This document shows, piece after piece, positions 52,801 through 63,962 of a stretch of 64,000 nt of DNA. The position numbers and the translations under genes were made by a program. Source of the DNA: Ahaetulla prasina. Lineage: Eukaryota; Chordata; Lepidosauria; Squamata; Colubridae. The stretch covers positions 231,306,794 to 231,370,793 of the forward strand of contig NC_080540.1 of NCBI RefSeq assembly GCF_028640845.1. Reading direction: 5' to 3'. Below the pieces are notes generated by a model, which saw only the letters and a list, made by a program, of their open reading frames with translations, was not told the DNA's origin and did no database searches. Numbering within the stretch: the first letter of the stretch is position 1; each line of letters starts with the position of its first letter.

Positions 52801-55800
52801 GGGGCCACATATACTTCTGAACCGGCAAGGAAGGTAAATAGATTTCACCCCTGCCTTGGAGGCATGCCATCTTGTTGGTCACTCCAGGTCTTTGGAATAA
52901 TCTACGACCAGAAATCAGAGGTCCTCAACCCTTTTAGCCTTCTGAAGGACTGTGAATACCTGGCTCTTTTCCCAAGCATCGGGCTAGGATTGGGGGTTGA
53001 CCTGTGATGATGTTTGGTCATCGCCTGAGGGGAAGGGTATGTTTTTAATTATGGCTATGGATTGTTGTGAGCCACCTAGAGTCATTGTATGAGATAGGTG
53101 AACATTTAAGTCTAGTCTTGTAAATAGATGGTAAAATGCCTTCAGAAATGCAGTGTAATTCTGCACATTCTAAAAGAGGCATTGATAGGTCGAGTGTTGG
53201 GGGAAATTTGTAAACAACAGCAAAATTTGCTAATGCAAAACATTTTTTCTGAAAAATAATACGAAATGGTATGTTCCTAATAATGCCTTAATAAAATTAG
53301 TCATGGCTGAAATCAAGAAGATCTTAAGATCTAGTACAAGTGGTAGCCTCAGTTCACTTTGTGGGTTGTTTTTTTTTTAACCCCTGGTCATTCCTCTCCT
53401 AATTCCAGTATCAGGGCAGCATAAATCAGTAATGCTCTTTCCCAACCTGGTGCCCTCTGGATGTATTGCAATTTGGCTTTCTCTTTTGGAAAGGGGGAAA
53501 GGAATCCTCTTCGACTTTTCTAATTCTTAGAATGCCTAAAACAGGTAAAAAGCTTTTTCACTAAAAAAGCAAAAGAAAGAAAAAAAGGGGAAAACAGTTT
53601 GTCACTTCATTCTGATTCATCTTTTCCCTTTGCAGAAAGTTGAATCAAGATGTCCTTTGTATCAGAATTCCTGAAGCAAGCCAGGTTTATGGAGGATGAA
53701 GAACCACGATACGTTGTAAGTTTCTCTAACAGCTAATCAATTTGACTTTACAAAGTCAATGTTGGAAGTACAGTTAAATGAATGGGAGCTGCTATAGGGT
53801 AGCGTATCAACCAGAAATAGTTTTTCCTGAAATGTATTTAAATATAAGTAGCTCATGTTGGTAGTTGTGCTGTTGGTCTGAGGCAGTGGTGGGACTCAAA
53901 TTTTTTTACTACCGGTTCTGTGGGTGTGGCTTGATGGGCGTGGCAGGGGAAGGATACTGTAAAATCTCCATTCCCTCCCCACTGCAGGGGAAGGTTACTG
54001 CAAAGTCCCCATTTCCTCCCAATCAGCTGGGATTCGGGAGGCAGAGAATAAATGCGGGCGGGGCCAGTCAGAGGTGGCATTTACTGGTTCTCTGAACTAC
54101 TCAAATTTCCCACTACCTGTTCTCCAGAATTGGTCAGAACCTGCTGAATACCACCTCTGGCCTGAAGAGACATCTGTTTGAGGAGATATCGTCAGTGTGC
54201 TTTGAATTGTACTTGTCTGTTGCAGACAAGCACAATTCATAGACCACTGACAATGTCTCCTCGAATGATGATGAAACATTTGCAACTAAATTGCCAAGCT
54301 CAGAGCTCAGACCAGCAGCCTGTAGCCCTTCTTTTTTTCTTTCCAGCAGTTTCTTTTCCTCTTTCTTTGAATAATCAATGTGTTGAATGATAGGAAGGGT
54401 TTTTGTTTTTTTTTAGTTTTTCCCTCCTATTCTACAACTGATACTTTACTGATAAGTACCGGTATGGGCAGCCTTTGTCCAATCATTTTATGCATGCCTT
54501 TAAATTTTGCACACATTAATTTAAATTTGAAATTAGCATAACATTTGTAAATACATGCATTTCATATTTTTTGGGCTGTTAAATGGAACAACAATGTCAA
54601 AAGTCGAGGCTTGTGGCACACACAACTGGGGAAAGGCAGACTGTCTTATTTTCCCCCCTATGGTATTTGAATACCATGGTGATGTTCTTTTTAAATGGTG
54701 CTAAGTTTATTTTTAAGGACTTGCCTTACAGGTCTGATACGCTTTTCACGTTAGAACAGCAGGAAATGAACTCTGCTGGTTTTTAGCAATGATGAGGCAA
54801 ACATGAGCCGCCCAAAGAGATTTAGGAGTGACCTTTTCCTTTCTAGGATAGAGAAAAGAGTTTCAAAATACTGAGGCAGTATTTAGCTGACTTCCTAAAA
54901 TAAAAATTTCGACAAGTAGTCCTCACCTTACGACTACAATTGAGCCCAGAGTTTCCATTGCTAAGCAAGATAGTTATTGAGTTTTGTCTCATTTGAGATT
55001 GACTCAGCCTTCCATCCTTCCAAGGTGAGTAAAACAAGGACCCAGATTGCTGGGAGCGGTATGCTGACTCTGTAAACCACTTAAAGAGGGCTGTAAAAGC
55101 ACTATGAAGCGGTATATAAGTCTAAGTGCTACTGCTATTTTATAACCTTTCTTGCCACAGTTGTTAAATAAATCTCAGCCATGGTTAAATTAGTGACACG
55201 GTTGTTAAGTGAATTGTTTTTTCCCATTGAGTTTGCTTGTCAGAAGATCACAGAAGGTGATCACATGACCCCAGGACACTGCAACCATCATAAATACATG
55301 CTAATTGCCAAGAGCAATAGTACTTAGATTTATATACGGCTTCACAGTGCTTTACAGCCCTCTCTAAGTGGTTTACAGAGTGAGCATATTGCCCCTAACG
55401 ATCTGGGTCCTCATTTTACCCACTTCGGAAGGATGGAAGGCTGAGTTAATCTTGAATCAGTCAGCATTGAACTGCTGGCAATCGGTAGAGTTAATCTGCA
55501 ATACTGCATTCTCACCACTGCATGGCTCTTTGCCAAACATCCAAATTTTGATCATGTGACTATAGGGATGCTGTCATGGTTATAGGTGTGAAAAACGGTC
55601 ATAGGTCACTTTTTTCAGTGCCATTGTACCTTTGAACAGTCACTAAACAAATGATTGTAAGTCAAAGACCACCTGCATATAGTTTCTGATTATTTATATT
55701 TAAAAACAGCCTGAAATCAATACTGATACTATGGAATAGCTATACTACTGGGACTTTGCTGAAAAACACAAATATTAAAAAAGAGAAGATTTTGCATTCA

Positions 55801-58800
55801 TAGAATTTGTAAGCTCATGCAGAAGCAGGCACCAGTGCCAAGATCATTTTGCTCTTCATATTGAGTCAGATATAATAGTAACACATTATCATTTTATAAT
55901 TACTTATTATAATGAATGCCTCTTAGCATATTCCCTTACAAATGGTGAAAATGGGTTTCCATAATTGCATCATCCGGGTTATTCTTTAGTTTTCATCTAA
56001 TAATTATTTTTGAATGTACCGTGAAGATTTGGGCAAGAAAAGATTTTTAATTTTAAAGCAAATTAAATTTAAGTTTTAATTTTTCTATTTATTCTTAACA
56101 GAAAAATTCTAAAACTGGTTCAGCAGTCCATGCTTATCCCAGTTTTGATCCTTCAGCTGATGCGGTTGAACTAAACAAAGCCATAACTGCTAAAGGTAGG
56201 AAGGAAAGATAAAATCTATGAATGTAGATGCTGGTTTTTGCTCAGATTCTTATTTCTCCAGTGCTAATGCCAATTTAGCCCATTTTTAAAGGAAAGGTCT
56301 GTGCAAAAATGCACCCACATTTTTGTGTGCTTTTTCCTAACTATCTTGTGGAACAGAGCAAGGCAGTTTCAGCAAAGTCAAAATTGCAGCAACATAGGTT
56401 CAAATTATGCTGTCATTTTTTTCTTGCCGACTTCTGTTTCCTTTTCTTTGAATTGTCATGCAGGCCATCCCATCCAGCAAGAGGCTATATTTTGCAATGC
56501 CTTACATTTCAGGGGTGTACAACTTTGGCAATTTTGAGGCTTGTGGACTTTAACTGCCAGAATTCCCCAGCCAAATATGGTTGACTGGAGAATACTGGAA
56601 GTTGAAATCCACAAGTTTTAAAATTGCCAAGGTTGGACACCTGTAAACTAAATGATGATGAGATGAAGACAGGCAAAAGTGGTTTTGAGCATTTAGAGAG
56701 AATAGAGGCATATGAGAGCAGGTAGCAAGCATGCAGAGTGTGACTTCTGGAATTCTTCCCAACCTCTTAAAAAAATTCTTAGTCATGTGACCATTAAGGA
56801 AGACAGAGGAGGGTTTAGAATGGATGCATCTGTGATGGTCTCAAGAATATGACTTGGTGGCACACTTTTCTTTGGAGCCTCTGGAAGAACCTGGCCCATG
56901 TTTAAACTTACATTTATCTTTGGAGGCTTCTTCACCTCATACCAAATCTAGTTTCATTCTAGTTTTAGAAAGTTGTCCTTCAGCTTTACATAATCCAATA
57001 TCCCTTGACATATTTCTCTTTCCAATGTACTGTTGGAAGGAATTAAAAAAAATGGTTTTGTGCCAGGCTAAATACGTTGATGAAAACAACTTTATTGATA
57101 ACTCAGTTGAGCAATAGTGTTACCTTTTGATTTATTGGTTGTAGTATGGATTGAATTGATTATATTTGTGTTAATAAAATTTCCCTCCCCTCATTCATGA
57201 TTTAGGAGTTGATGAAGCAGGCATAATCAATATTTTGACCAAAAGAACCAATGACCAACGGCAGCAGATCAAAAGGGCTTATCAACAGACGCATGGCAAG
57301 GTAACTTCCTTAGTACATATCTTGCATAGATACTTTTCACTTTTAGCATAATATGTATGATTAAATCAGTTTTTCTCAAACTTGGCAATTTTAAGAGGTG
57401 TGGAATTCAACTCCCAGAATTCAGAAGTATGCTGGCTGGGGAATTCTAGGAGCTGAAGTCCACCCATCTTAAAGTTTGAGAAAGAACGGCTGAGATGAAT
57501 AAACAAAATATTAAATTCATTACCATGTTGATGGTTGGAACATGACTTCTAAAAATAGGCTACATAGAGCACACCAGCTTTTTAATATTGGTGGGAGGAG
57601 AGGTATAGCTTCCAGTTGACCATCATGGTTCTGATTTGAGTTTGAAGAGCTTCAGTGTAGAACATATTACATAGAGAGGAAAGGACCTTGGAGGTCTTCT
57701 AGTCCAGCCTTCTCCTCAAGCAAGACATGCTATACCATTTTGGACAAATGGCTATCCAGTCTCTTCTTGAAAATAGGAGTTTTGTCTCCTTTAAAAAAAA
57801 ATAGAACCTAGATCATTAAGCTATAGGCAGGTAAGCTCCACCTATGAATGGGTGTGAACAGAATGAGCAAAGAAAAGCCACTTTACAAGGATAAACTAAC
57901 AAAAACTTCAACAAATCTACCAGAACTGTTTGTTCTGTAAGTGCAAGAGCTTCATTTAGAAGATTGTCACATATCCAGAGGACAAAAGACAAGGGAGTTA
58001 TGTACATATTTTTTTAAAAAAGTAAACCAACTGTTTTTTCCTTGAGGAAGGAAAAATGAAGTTCTTATACATGGTTTGGTATCAAACATTTTCTTGTGTG
58101 TTTGGAAAGTAATGTTTTATCATCTGAATAAGTTCTATAAAGAGTTGTTATACATTTGTTTTTTTCCCATAGCCTCTGGAAGAAGCTTTGAAAAAAGCTC
58201 TCAAAAGCAATTTAGAAGATGTCGTCGTGGCTATGCTGAAAACTCCTGCTGAATTTGATGCTGATGAGCTTAGATATTCTATGAAGGTATGTTTGTCTTT
58301 CAAGGTTTGGGTGGACATTTTTACTAGAGGGAGAAGAGAGAGAGAGAGAGAGAGGAATCTTCTCCTCAGCTTAAAGCAGGGGTGTCCAACCTTGGCAACT
58401 TCAAGATTTGTGGACTTCAACTTCTGGAATTCCCCAGCCAGCGGCTGGGAAATTTCAGGAGTTGAAATCAACAGTTCTTAAAGTTACCAAGATTGGACAC
58501 TCTTGGCTTACAGAGACATTGGAATCAATGGTATGTTTGCTGGAAGTTATCAGGTGTTCAATCAAGAAGTTACAGGAGTTCCAGGATGATTGCACTATAA
58601 TTATATAGCCAATATGGGGGGTAACCACATGGTTCAGTACAATGCAAACTATTTTGGGTTGAATTCCCACTTGGTCCTCCAAGTTCTATTAAATGCTAGG
58701 TGTTAAATTCTAAAAGTCTATTGTGAAGTGATCAAGGACAGAAAGAATCTAGAATAAATGCAGTTACTATAATTGTTTTCCGGTGCATGGAGTCACTCCA

Positions 58801-61800
58801 TTCAACAACATTCCTTCTTTGTCATTCCCAACTGAACTTTCTTCAAAACAGTTTAGGTTGTATCCATCCAATTCATTCTGTTCTTTGTTTCTCTTTTCCT
58901 TTCTTTTTTTCTCAAAATATTTCAGTATAATTAATACAATCCTGGCATATTAGAATAAACTTCTTGGAAATTACAAGGCAATTTATCAGACAGGACTCAG
59001 TTTCACAGTTAGAAAAAATTAGAGTTACTGTACCTGCCTTGGAGGGCAATATAGAATTATTCTTCCTTTGAAACTATGGGATAGTTTTGACAAATGATGA
59101 GAGCCAAAAAAAGAAGATAAGCATTAGTGTCTTTTCCACAGTGCCCTCAAGAGAGATTGACATTTATGTATCAGATTTATACCATGTGGCAATTAAACTC
59201 TCTGTGGTTTACAACAAAAATAAAAACTAATACATAGTAAGAAATCAAAATACCTACAAAAATCTGAATACTAAAACCATTGACAGAAGTCAAGCAATGT
59301 TACAATTCCATTGCTTTCTGGGAAAGTTCCATCTTCAGCTCCTCTGGAAAATGGATAATGCCAAAGTCAATTCAGCTGCCATCCCAGAGGGATGGAAAAA
59401 TTGCACTTCTCGGCTTTAGATCCCTAACCTCCTAAAAATAATAAAAGTATCCATTGCTTCTCCAAACATCATTGGCTCATTTGGTACAACTTCAGTGGAG
59501 AAATGCAGTCCTGCAAGTAAGGAGTCAAGCCAGAATAGGCTTTATGGATTAAAACTGGAGTTAAAATTGCATTCAGAAACTAATAGAGACTCTGTGCAGG
59601 GTCTGCAGAATAGTGCAAGAGGAACCCATCAGCAACTGCCAAGCCCCTACATTTTGACCTTTGCAAGGGGACTTTAAAGGCAATCCCAGGTAGAGCGCAT
59701 TGCAGTAGCCTAAGTGGATGGTCATAAGGACATGACAAAATAAAATGTAAGTCAGCCCATGTTAACCTTTGTAGTTCAAGATTCTATTATTGTGATTTGT
59801 CATGCAGGTAGATATAGGTGAATTAATATTTCCAGCAAGGGCATAAAAGCTGGAATTGTAGCTCAGTAACATTTTATAGCCAAATGTTTCTTGCGTCTGC
59901 CTGAACATTGCACTTGATCGAATAAGTTCTTTTATAAAAACAAAGCAAAGCTTTGCTTATGTATATTGATTTATTGCCAAACAGGGGCTTGGAACAGATG
60001 AAGATATCTTAATTGAGATTCTGGCATCAAGGAACAATATACAAATTAGAAACCTCAGCAAACAGTATCAAGAAGGTAAATTACTCCTTAAAAAATCAAC
60101 ACCTTAAATCTATTTTGTTAATACCTCTTCAGCCAACAATGTGATGCATTTTGGTAGTTGTTTGTTGATACAGTTAAATATCTGGTTTTTGGCACACCTG
60201 AACAAAAAAAAACAACAGCTGATAATTTCTAAGGAATTTTAGAATGCTAAATTTTATTTTTTATTTTATTTATTTATTTTTGTCACACAGTATATATAAG
60301 CATAAGTATGAGATAATTATACAGTATTTAAGCATATATATGAGCGTAAGTATGTAATAACTATATTAATTGGATATAATGAAAGGAAACAATAGGAGGA
60401 ACGGTAGGCATGCTTGTGCTCTTATGCACGCCCCTTACAGACATCTTAGGAATGGGGTGAGGTCAATAGTAGACAGTTTTTGGTTGAAGCTTTTGGGATT
60501 TTGGGAAGAGACCACAGAGTCAGGCATTAACAACTCTGTTACTGAAGTCATATTTTCTGCAATCAAGATTGGAGCGGTTAACATTAAGCTTAAATCTTTT
60601 GTGTGTTCGTGTATTGTTGCAATTGAAGCTGAAGTAGGCTTTGACAGGAAGGACCTTGTAATAGATGATTCTATGAGTTAAATTCAGGTCATGTCGAAGG
60701 CGGCGTAGTTCTAAATTTTCTAAACTAGTTTTTCACCAATTGAAGATAAAAATGAACAGGCGGTCAATCTAATGTACAAAAAGGAATAGAGCATCTGTAA
60801 AGTCATATTCTGTTTTTGAACATCTAATAGAAAATAACTTGACATAACAATATTTTTTTATTTATGATAACTGCAAGTTTTCCAATGAAGATAAAATTGG
60901 AATGTCTTTATGGATAGCTTTCAAGGTATCATTTACATCTTGCATTGTGAAATCTAAGCAATGATTTAAAAATGCAAGGAGATTACAAAATGAGTTGAGT
61001 AAAAATGTAGAAGCTGTATGTAAGGAAGAAAATAATTTATGGCTAATGCTTTGCATCTGAAGCTCTTTTCTCAATATGTTTGCTCTTCTGCAGCTTTTAA
61101 GAGAGACCTCGCCAAAGACATTGCCTCAGACACTTCTGGGGATTTTCAGAAGGCTTTGCTTGCCTTAGCAAAGGTTTGTATTACTCCACGATGCTCAGAA
61201 GTCCTGTTGGTTCAGGAATGATCTGTGATTGCAGTACACAATATTGAACTAAGTGAGACTGATTTGTTTCAGGGTGACCGGAATGAAAACCCACATGTGA
61301 ATGAAGAGTTGGTAGACAACGATGCAAGGGTAAGGAATACTTATTGCTACCTTTGATGTCTCTTTTGTCTTGTCTATCAAAAATGAGACTTCCTTCAGGC
61401 AAGTGAATCCATTCCATGCATTCTTCCCACGTTCTCAAGAAAGAAAGATGATGGGACCTGCAGCTGCATTTCCCAGTAGAAAGTCCCAAAGATGTTTTTT
61501 TTTCAAAAGGACAACTGGACTTCCTTGATTATTTCCTTTTAAAAACATTTTGCTTTTCATCCAGGAAGCTTCTTTATTACAGAGCTGAATAAACTTCTTG
61601 GATGAGAAGCGGAATGTTTTCAAAGCAAAAAAAAATAGGGAAGTCCAGTTGCCTTTTAGAAAAAGCATTTTAAGGACAACCATGTTCTGTATGATTGAGA
61701 ATTTCCACAGATATTTCCCAGCCGAAGGGGAACAATTGGATGCAAGACCCATTTTAAATTTTACAACCACCAAAAGGCATGAGCAAAAGGACGTGGGACC

Positions 61801-63962
61801 TATAACCAGTCTTTGCTGGGGGATTTACTTCCTGCCATTGCTTTTCCCAGTTGGTCAGTGGCTGTTCCATTCTAGGAACCATCTTATGTTTCCCAGATGG
61901 GGTGGCTCATACAAACTCATGTGTTAAAGAAGTGTATTCGAATTGCAAGCCAAAAGAGGAAATGATAGATCCTGCAGGAAACATATGTCTATGTGGACAA
62001 AAGAAATCGGGAATAATGCACATCAAAATTTCAGAGGGTAGGAGTTATGCTGAAGCCTTTAACCCTTTAACATTTGCTGTTACCAAGCTGTGCCTGGCTG
62101 GTGTCGGTAAATGAGGAGGTGAATCTAGTCCCTGAATGTGATTAACTTCCTCATGTGTCCATTAGTTGTGGGGAACCCTCAGGGAACCATTTTTAATCAG
62201 GACATTAGTATCAGAGGTGTCATTCAGCCGATTCTGACCGGTTCTGGAGAACCGGTAGCGGAAATTTTGAGTAATTTGGAGAACGGCAAATACCACCTCT
62301 GACTGGCCCTGCCCCCATCTATTCACGAGTCCCAGCTGACCGGCTGGATCTTCTTTTGTTGCCCTGCACAGAACAGAGCTGAAAAGCAGGTTAGTGGGGT
62401 GGGGAGGGAATGGAGATTTTACAATATCTTTCCCCTGGAGCGGGGTGGAAATGGAGATTTTACAGTATCCTTCCCCTGCCATGCCCACCAAGCCACGCCC
62501 ACAGAACCAGTAATAAAAAATGTTGAATCCCACCACTGATTAGTATCAAAAACTACTGAATTTTTGGGAGGTACCTATTGTCGGTAAATGATGTCTTTTA
62601 GCCATCAGCTGATCAAAGGAAACTCTTTATTTTTCATACTGGCAAAATGATAGCTGCTGTACCTGAAACAAGAAAGAGTTTCTCTGGAGTAGATTTAACA
62701 CACATCACTGAGTTTTCAGAGTCACCCCCATATGAGAGCTAATAGAGCGATGAAGAGTGTGAGATATGGGGTTGAAAATCTTGGAGTTCTGATTTTGCTG
62801 TGGTTATAATCACAGTAAATGGTTTGCTTCTCAGGCGTTTCATCTGCAGTTGGAGGTCAAGTTGACACCTTCTGAAAAGAATGCTGTTACAAAGTCTCTT
62901 GCTTGAATCCAATTATTATATCTCTAATGTTTTGGAATTTCTCTCTCGAAATGATTTCTTTCATCGTAACAGAAATTATATGAGGCTGGAGAGAGAAAAA
63001 AAGGAACGGATGTTAACGTTTTCATTAACATTCTCACTACCAGAAGTTACCCGCACCTTCGAAGAGGTAAGCAGAAAGCAATAAATGGCACGTTGTTGAA
63101 ATGCTTTTATTTTAAAGAGAAATGTCTTAATAGAATTTTTGAAACAAAAATGCAAAAAAATAAATAAATTCCTGTGTAATAATTTTATTAGTGAGATTTG
63201 AAAAAGATTTGAAAACAAAGCTGTTCTGCTGCATAATGGACAATCTGCCAAAAATTAGTATACAGGTAGTCCTCAACTTATAATCATTCACTTACGGACT
63301 GTTTTAAAGTTACACTGAAAAATGTGATTTATGACCATTTTTCACACAAATGACATTGCAGCATCCCATGGTCATGTGATCAAAGTTCAGATGCTTGGCA
63401 ACTGGCTCAGTTCTGCCACATGGGGTCATGTGATCACCTTTTGCAATCTTCTGGCAAACAAAGTCAATGGGGAAGCAAATTCACTTACTAACTTAAGTTT
63501 GTGTTACTAACTTAAAAACTGGAGTGATTCACTTAAAAAGGTCATAAAGTGGGGCACCAACTCCCTTAGCAACTGTCTAGCTCAGCAGTTGAAATTTTGG
63601 GCTCAGTTATGGTTGCAAGTCGAGGACCACCTGTATTTCAATCCAGAAATGGGAGTGCGCAGCCCTTCTCATTTAAAATCGAACTTGCATAATTTGAGAT
63701 TCCAGGGGTGTGTATAGCTCCCAGAAGCCTTGCATGTCATCTCTGTCCCTTCTAAAAGCTGACAGCAGATTATAATCTTGATCTGATAGATAGGAAAAGT
63801 ATTAAATCATATACTGTGTACTTGTTAGGGGAACAATGTGTTCCAAATTGTTCTCTTTGGTTTCAGTTTTTAACAGATACCAGAACTACAGCAAACATGA
63901 CATGGAGAAAGTTCTGGACCTCGAGCTGAAAGGAGACATTGAGAATTGCTTGACGGCAATTG
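49758..63962 (+). CDS. ANXA1: Annexin A1 gene (5' part; continues past the window)
   Basis: Annexin A1 is a calcium-dependent phospholipid-binding protein that acts at plasma and endosomal membranes, and its N-terminus signals through formyl peptide receptors to dampen inflammation. Nine coding exons join with perfect phase: 53650-53715, 56102-56195, 57206-57300, 58173-58286, 59985-60075, 61094-61173, 61273-61329, 62973-63066 and 63867-63962. They give 262 codons of the usual roughly 346. Repeats 1 and 2 and most of repeat 3 of the four annexin repeats are present, with type II calcium loops ([16 protein letters not shown] in repeat 3). The last exons fall beyond the right edge. Identity with mammalian ANXA1 is high ([30 protein letters not shown]). 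I see no disabling change, so the gene looks functional. Confidence 0.97.
50790..53100 (+). mobile_element. Old degenerate CR1 LINE in ANXA1 intron 1
   Basis: Scattered coding traces: [20 protein letters not shown] then D-like NQ (the YADD region) near 51770-51845, CCTATTTGTATTATCGCAAT near 52265, and the 3' region GAGCCACCTAGAGTCATTGT near 53080. Many frameshifts indicate great age. A MITE at 52593-52851 splits it. Confidence 0.65.
52593..52851. mobile_element. hAT-type MITE within the old CR1
   Basis: Ends CAGGGGTGAAATGCTCCC and ...AGATTTCACCCCTG, flanked by a perfect 8 bp duplication CCTTGGAG on each side. The body has GGTAGTTCGGAGAACTGATC and GCGCTTGCGCAGAGG. Confidence 0.85.
53650..53715 (+). 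CDS. ANXA1: ANXA1 coding exon 2 (start codon)
   Basis: The exon begins at 53636 after TTTGCAG; the ATG at 53650 follows AATCAAG. It encodes [20 protein letters not shown] then YV, the regulatory N-terminal helix. The tyrosine matching mammalian Tyr21 is kept, but the tryptophan at position 12 is arginine. Donor GTT|GTAAGT, phase 0. Confidence 0.97.
53884..54159 (+). mobile_element. hAT-type MITE in ANXA1 intron 2
   Basis: Ends CAGTGGTGGGACTC and ...ATACCACCTCTG. The flanking octamers GTCTGAGG and GCCTGAAG match at 6 of 8, so the duplication has decayed. The same family as 8330-8605. Confidence 0.8.
54913..55676 (-). mobile_element. TA-type MITE carrying nested SINE pieces
   Basis: CAAGTAGTCCTCACCTTACG at the left and GTAAGTCAAAGACCACCTG at the right. 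Inside, 54999-55138 is a forward SINE body and 55309-55520 a reversed SINE with its tRNA-like head. Confidence 0.65.
55309..55520 (-). mobile_element. tRNA-derived SINE, reverse
   Basis: TTATATACGGCTTCACAGTG, GGGTCCTCATTTTACCCACT and GGATGGAAGGCTGAGTTAAT, the same order as 44680-44912. Confidence 0.75.
56102..56195 (+). CDS. ANXA1: ANXA1 coding exon 3
   Basis: Acceptor TTATTCTTAACAG; encodes [20 protein letters not shown] then [11 protein letters not shown]; donor AAAG|GTAGG, phase 1. It holds the linker and the start of repeat 1. The linker is about five residues shorter than in human. Confidence 0.97.
56511..56645. mobile_element. Palindromic MITE in ANXA1 intron 3
   Basis: CAGGGGTGTACAACTTTGGC...GCCAAGGTTGGACACCTG, with central AATTCCCCAGCC. 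The same family as 42495-42604. Confidence 0.7.
57206..57300 (+). CDS. ANXA1: ANXA1 coding exon 4
   Basis: Acceptor CATGATTTAG; encodes [20 protein letters not shown] then [12 protein letters not shown] (annexin repeat 1, first calcium loop GVDE); donor AAG|GTAACT, phase 0. Confidence 0.98.
57373..57488. mobile_element. Palindromic MITE in ANXA1 intron 4
   Basis: TTTCTCAAACTTGGCAATTT, GGGGAATTCTAGGAGCTGAA and ATCTTAAAGTTTGAGAAA fold back on each other. Confidence 0.65.
57675..57785 (-). mobile_element. CR1-type LINE 3' fragment, reverse
   Basis: AGGACCTTGGAGGTCTTCTA, GTCCAGCCTTCTCC and GGACAAATGGCTATCCAGTC are the reverse of the 49130-49398 terminus. Confidence 0.8.
58173..58286 (+). CDS. 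ANXA1: ANXA1 coding exon 5
   Basis: Acceptor TTTTTTTCCCATAG; 38 codons, [20 protein letters not shown] then [18 protein letters not shown] (end of repeat 1); donor AAG|GTATGT, phase 0. Confidence 0.98.
58377..58505. mobile_element. Palindromic MITE in ANXA1 intron 5
   Basis: CAGGGGTGTCCAACCTTGGC...ACCAAGATTGGACACTCTTG, with flanks GCTTAAAG and GCTTACAG (7 of 8). Confidence 0.8.
59155..59760 (-). mobile_element. Decayed CR1/L3-type LINE, reverse
   Basis: AGGCAATCCCAGGTAGAGCG and CATTGCAGTAGCCTAAGTGG match the reversed CR1 segment at 17820-17860 (GGGCAGCCCCATGTAGAGAG). The remainder is badly degraded. Confidence 0.5.
59985..60075 (+). CDS. ANXA1: ANXA1 coding exon 6
   Basis: Acceptor TTATTGCCAAACAG; encodes [20 protein letters not shown] then [10 protein letters not shown] (repeat 2, type II calcium loop GLGTDED); donor GAAG|GTAAAT, phase 1. 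Confidence 0.98.
60245..60840 (-). mobile_element. LINE fragment with TTTA-type end, reverse
   Basis: (TTTA)n, then GTCACACAGTATATATAAGC as at 10735-10830, then CATGCTTGTGCTCTTATGCA and AGGACCTTGTAATAGATGAT. Probably the 3' part of a snake CR1/L3-like LINE. Confidence 0.5.
61094..61173 (+). CDS. ANXA1: ANXA1 coding exon 7
   Basis: Acceptor TGCTCTTCTGCAG; encodes [20 protein letters not shown] then ALLALAK (repeat 2); donor AAG|GTTTGT, phase 0. Confidence 0.98.
61273..61329 (+). CDS. ANXA1: ANXA1 coding exon 8
   Basis: Acceptor GATTTGTTTCAG; encodes [19 protein letters not shown] (linker between repeats 2 and 3), 19 codons; donor AGG|GTAAGG, phase 0. Confidence 0.97.
61485..61800. mobile_element. 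Inverted pair of Penelope-like termini with decayed hammerhead motif
   Basis: On the + strand CTGAATAAACTTCTTGGATG, AGAAGCGGAATGTTTTC and AAGTCCAGTTGCCTTTT form the downstream arm. The complement of AACTGGACTTCC...TTCATCCAGGAAGCTTCTT forms the upstream arm. The order CTGA-hairpin (ACTTCTTGGATGAGAAGC)-GGAA resembles the hammerhead ribozyme core found in Penelope-like element repeats, with mutated core bases. Confidence 0.4.
62212..62538 (-). mobile_element. hAT-type MITE in ANXA1 intron 8
   Basis: Ends CAGAGGTGTCATTC and ...TTGAATCCCACCACTG, with a perfect 8 bp duplication ATTAGTAT (62204-62211 and 62539-62546). The family motifs are in reverse (GGTTCTGGAGAACCGGTAGC). Confidence 0.88.
62973..63066 (+). 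CDS. ANXA1: ANXA1 coding exon 9
   Basis: Acceptor TTTCATCGTAACAG; encodes [20 protein letters not shown] then [11 protein letters not shown] (repeat 3, GTD calcium loop); donor AGAG|GTAAGC, phase 1. Confidence 0.98.
63263..63633 (+). mobile_element. TA-type (Tc1/mariner-like) MITE, near full length
   Basis: TA|CAGGTAGTCCTCAACTTATA...GCAAGTCGAGGACCACCTG|TA, 371 bp. The best-preserved member of the family in this window; non-coding. Confidence 0.85.
63867..63962 (+). CDS. ANXA1: ANXA1 coding exon 10
   Basis: Acceptor TTGGTTTCAG; encodes [20 protein letters not shown] then [12 protein letters not shown] (repeat 3); donor ATTG|GTATGT, phase 1. The remaining exons lie beyond the window. Confidence 0.98.

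Noticed and set aside
61598..61927. 109-codon frame in ANXA1 intron 8
   Set aside because: It runs through the Penelope-like terminal repeat and unique intron; no splice support.
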